Assembly (NCBI GenBank): GCA_015062115.1
Contig: SUVG01000001.1
Coordinates: forward strand, 62,001-126,000
Length of the DNA stretch: 64,000 nucleotides
Source of the DNA: Elusimicrobium sp.
GTDB taxonomy: Bacteria > Elusimicrobiota > Elusimicrobia > Elusimicrobiales > Elusimicrobiaceae
Reading direction: 5' to 3'
The notes under the pieces: model-generated
What the model saw: only the letters and a program-made list of their open reading frames with translations
Database searches by the model: none
Told to the model about the DNA's origin: nothing
Program-made: the position numbers and the translations under genes
In this document: in pieces, positions 61,543 to 64,000 of the stretch
How the letters are laid out: each line of letters begins with the position of its first letter
Numbering within the stretch: position 1 is the stretch's first letter

Positions 61543-62216
61543 TTTTAGGGTTGGACACTTCCGGTTCTCCGCTTTTGCTCGCCGTTCAAAAAAACGGTAA
61601 AGTATGGAGCAGAAAAAAATCGGGAGTAAAGCAAGAACGCCTGCTTTTCCCGACATTAAACAGCGCTTTACAGGCCGCCGAAGCGGAAATGAAGGATATT
61701 TCCCGCATTTTTATTATTCGCGGCCCGGGGCGTTTTACCGGGATTCGCATTTCTCTCACCTTTGCCTCCATGCTTAAATACTTAAATCACACCGAAGTGC
61801 GCGGGGCCACTTTGTTTGAAGCCTTGCACCGCCAAGCACAACAGTCTGCCGCCTTTAAGAAATGGAAAAAACAACACCCTGCCGGGGCTATCGGCATTGT
61901 GTTGCACGCATTTCGTGAAGAATATTTTTTACAGTTTTTTGACGACAAAAACGAAGGCCCCGCCTGGTTGACTCGCGAAGAACTTCTTTCCCGCCTGCAA
62001 GATTATCCCTACCCGTTGTTTTTAGCCGGACAGGATAAAAACCACGAACCGTTGGAAGGCTTGGTGGGCAACCGCTACACCTTGGCAGATGCCAAAATAT
62101 CAGCCTTGCAACCCAAAACCTTAATCGAAATGGCACAAGATGATTCCCTGGCCGAAAACGCCTTGGAACCGCTTTACTTAAAGCCGGCTCGTTTTGAACT
62201 GATTACCCCCAAATGA
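61521..62216 (+). CDS. tsaB: tRNA threonylcarbamoyladenosine biosynthesis protein TsaB
   Basis: A 231-residue protein, the inactive paralog partner of TsaD. ILGLDTSGSPLLLAV and IIRGPGRFTGIRISLTFA match TsaB. It scaffolds the t6A complex. The order tsaE-tsaB-rimI is a conserved cluster in bacteria; tsaD is not within the window. It overlaps tsaE (22 bp) and rimI (4 bp). Confidence 0.93.
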   Translation: MQRREKVILGLDTSGSPLLLAVQKNGKVWSRKKSGVKQERLLFPTLNSALQAAEAEMKDISRIFIIRGPGRFTGIRISLTFASMLKYLNHTEVRGATLFEALHRQAQQSAAFKKWKKQHPAGAIGIVLHAFREEYFLQFFDDKNEGPAWLTREELLSRLQDYPYPLFLAGQDKNHEPLEGLVGNRYTLADAKISALQPKTLIEMAQDDSLAENALEPLYLKPARFELITPK

Positions 62217-62647
62217 AATTTCGCCTGGCCACCCCGTTAGATGCCGAACGATTGGCATACATCGAAACCCAACAACCGTTAAGCGCCCATTGGGGAGCCA
62301 AAGGTTTTGCCTCGGAAACAATCCAACCCTCCGCCCGAGTGTGGTGTTGGGAAGAAAACGGGGAAGTTTTAGGGTTCTTGGCCATGCGCCTGACAGCAGG
62401 ATTTGGGGAAATTCTAAATTTAGCCGTTCTGCCGCAGGCCTGCAGACAGGGAATCGGCTTTCGGTTAATTACCAAAGCCTTGGCCGACGCGCGGGAAAAA
62501 GACGGACACGAAATTACTCTGGAAGTAAATGTGCATAACACGCCTGCCATTTCTTTATATATGAAAGCCGGCCTGAAAGAACTGGGCCGCCGCGAAAAAT
62601 TCTACAACAATCAAGATGACGCGCTGATTATGGGAATAACCTTATGA
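62213..62647 (+). CDS. rimI: GNAT acetyltransferase, RimI-like
   Basis: A 144-residue GNAT acetyltransferase: the acetyl-CoA-binding motif region reads AVLPQACRQGIGFRLITKAL, followed by LEVNVHNTPAISLYMKAGLKELGRR, typical of RimI, which acetylates the N-terminus of ribosomal protein S18. The position after tsaEB supports this. It overlaps the next gene by ATGA. Confidence 0.9.
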   Translation: MKFRLATPLDAERLAYIETQQPLSAHWGAKGFASETIQPSARVWCWEENGEVLGFLAMRLTAGFGEILNLAVLPQACRQGIGFRLITKALADAREKDGHEITLEVNVHNTPAISLYMKAGLKELGRREKFYNNQDDALIMGITL

Positions 62648-64000
62648 AAAAATTTCTGCTGTTTATTTTTCTTCTTCCCGGCGCGTTAAACACCTTTGCC
62701 TTTACCCTTAGCCCGGAAGCAAAACAGGAAGCCGCCCTTTTTAACACTTTCTTACAAGCCACCTATGCATTACGGGAAGAAGACCCGAAGGCCTTTCTGT
62801 ATCTGCAAAAAGCTTTACAAGCCGATCCGGATTCCAAATATCTAAAACGCCTGTTGGTTTCTTCCGCCTTGGCCAATGGCACCCCCGAAGATGCCACACC
62901 ATATGCGGACTTTATCAACCAAGGGGAAAACTCCGCCGAAGATTGGAGCATCTACGGGGCCTATCAATGGAAAACCGGAGATTTGAAAGGAGCCAAAGAA
63001 TCATACGAGAAGGCCCTTACGTTGGATCCGGAAGATACGCGGACCCTTTACCAATATGTGCTGTTGCTCTCTACCTTTCCCGTAGATGAAGCCGCCGAAA
63101 ACTTTACAAAAATAGCACAAAAATATCCCGACCTCGCTTGCGATGCTTACACGGAAACGGGCCATTTATACTTACGACGGCAAAATTTTCAAAAAGCCTT
63201 GGAATACTATGGAAAGGCCGTAGAAGCCGACCCGACGGAGCCCACCCCCCGTTTGGGCCGAGGAGAAATTTACGAAAAAACCAATCAATTTTTCCTGATG
63301 CTCCACGAATTTGAAGAACTGGAAAAAATGGGATATGCCAACGCGGGGACGTTGTCTCGCATGGGGTCGGTTTACTTTTTGGTAAAAGATTACGAAAATG
63401 CCGAAAAATATTTTCTAAAAGCCAAGGAACATTTCAATGCCGATGCACCTTCCGCCTACTTTTTGGCATTACTGGCCGAGCAAAAAGGTGACTTTTCCCG
63501 CGCCGTGGGCTACCTGCGCGAAGCATCCGATTACGATGTCAATCCCTCCAAACAACTGCAGGCAGCCTTCTACTTAAAACGCTTAAACCAGCCGAAGGAA
63601 AGCCTAAAAGCGTTGCAACAAGCTTACCGTGCCTTTCCGGATAATATAGAAATTGCGTATTTCTATGCCTTGGCTTTACATGATGATGCCCAATACAAAA
63701 AAGCCAACAAAGTATTAAAAAAATTGCTGCTTACGGCTCCGCTTTATCACGATGCCCGCCTGCAATATGCTTATTCGTTGGAATCCGCCCGCAATTACCA
63801 AGAAATGGAAAACCAACTTAACATTTTACTGGAATATCAACCCAACAATGCCGCCGCGCTTAACTTATACGCGTACTCGTTAGCGCAACGCGGGGAACGC
63901 TTGCCAAAAGCGCAGGAATTTATTGCCAAAGCCTTGGCCCTAAACCCCACCGATTATTCTTTTATAGACACGCAAGCCTGGGTTTATTTTAAGCAGAAAA
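62644..64000 (+). CDS. TPR-repeat protein (cut by window edge)
   Basis: At least 452 residues read to the right edge with no stop. A signal peptide (about 1-20) is followed by repeated 34-residue TPR motifs, for example GDLKGAKESYEKALTLDPED, QKALEYYGKAVEADPT and KAQEFIAKALALNPTD, all with the usual Ala, Gly, Tyr and Pro positions. It is likely a secreted or outer-membrane scaffold; similar proteins assist outer-membrane assembly or secretion. It overlaps rimI by 4 bp (ATGA), so it belongs to the same operon. Confidence 0.85.
   Translation, partial: MKKFLLFIFLLPGALNTFAFTLSPEAKQEAALFNTFLQATYALREEDPKAFLYLQKALQADPDSKYLKRLLVSSALANGTPEDATPYADFINQGENSAEDWSIYGAYQWKTGDLKGAKESYEKALTLDPEDTRTLYQYVLLLSTFPVDEAAENFTKIAQKYPDLACDAYTETGHLYLRRQNFQKALEYYGKAVEADPTEPTPRLGRGEIYEKTNQFFLMLHEFEELEKMGYANAGTLSRMGSVYFLVKDYENAEKYFLKAKEHFNADAPSAYFLALLAEQKGDFSRAVGYLREASDYDVNPSKQLQAAFYLKRLNQPKESLKALQQAYRAFPDNIEIAYFYALALHDDAQYKKANKVLKKLLLTAPLYHDARLQYAYSLESARNYQEMENQLNILLEYQPNNAAALNLYAYSLAQRGERLPKAQEFIAKALALNPTDYSFIDTQAWVYFKQK

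Overview
The window looks like a chromosomal segment of a gut-type Elusimicrobiota bacterium (Elusimicrobium-like; moderate confidence, from memory of the phylum). The main clue is single type IV pilin-like genes scattered between housekeeping operons. All begin with the same class III prepilin leader (MKKGFTLIELLVVV...) and have unrelated C-termini. The genome also encodes lipoproteins, a TolC/RND efflux system, OmpA and EnvC/FtsX functions, so the cell is Gram-negative (diderm). No rRNA, tRNA, CRISPR array, insertion sequence or phage was recognised.

Layout. 1-8646 (minus): S41 protease (cut by the window edge), EnvC-like activator, FtsX, alkaline phosphatase, glycogen synthase, ScpB, ScpA, TrpS and an M50 protease. 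8647-9001: a gene-free stretch with three stem-loops. 9002-12142 (plus): OmpA-like lipoprotein, SirB1-like protein, NfeD and an SPFH protein. 12198-12558: a broken pilin cassette. 12559-16739 (plus): HIT protein, then rpsU-dnaG-rpoD. 16799-20138: small MscS-like protein, RecG and a pilin. 20415-31764 (minus): an operon of a 3013-residue PKS/PUFA-synthase-like enzyme (KS-AT-KS-4xACP-KR-DH), a phosphopantetheinyl transferase and an acyl-CoA carboxylase carboxyltransferase subunit. 32075-36371 (minus): a lysine operon (lysA, an ACT-less aspartokinase, four further genes) behind what looks like a leader-peptide attenuator. 36446-41198: GpmA, Def, PTS EIIA, RecB-like nuclease, SuhB, ACT protein. 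41247-45675 (minus): pilin, two envelope proteins, a ComB-like/QueC fusion and RlmN. 45809-51211 (plus): phosphohexomutase, enolase, FtsB, MBL hydrolase, Lgt and RluD-like synthase. 51253-52610: pilin and pyrophosphatase. 52725-59086 (minus): TetR-TolC-AcrA-AcrB efflux operon. 59206-59894: pilin. 59964-64000 (plus): radical SAM protein, glycogen-binding-like protein, TsaE-TsaB-RimI and a TPR protein cut by the window edge.

Three things stand out. (1) Upstream of lysA lies a 30-codon leader ORF with five Lys codons. It sits in mutually exclusive hairpins that end in an intrinsic terminator: a candidate, apparently leaderless, lysine attenuator. (2) Four near-identical ~275-bp cassettes carry a promoter, 5' UTR and pilin N-terminus. 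Each promoter has a poly-A/T tract between -35 and -10; three have a 16-bp spacer. The fourth has lost 5 bp and drives a pilin whose middle is deleted. (3) The giant synthase carries threonine instead of serine at the expected phosphopantetheine site in all four ACPs. Several genes also have a -10 element only 6-9 nt before the start codon, which predicts leaderless mRNAs. All calls come from reading the sequence; no database search was possible.
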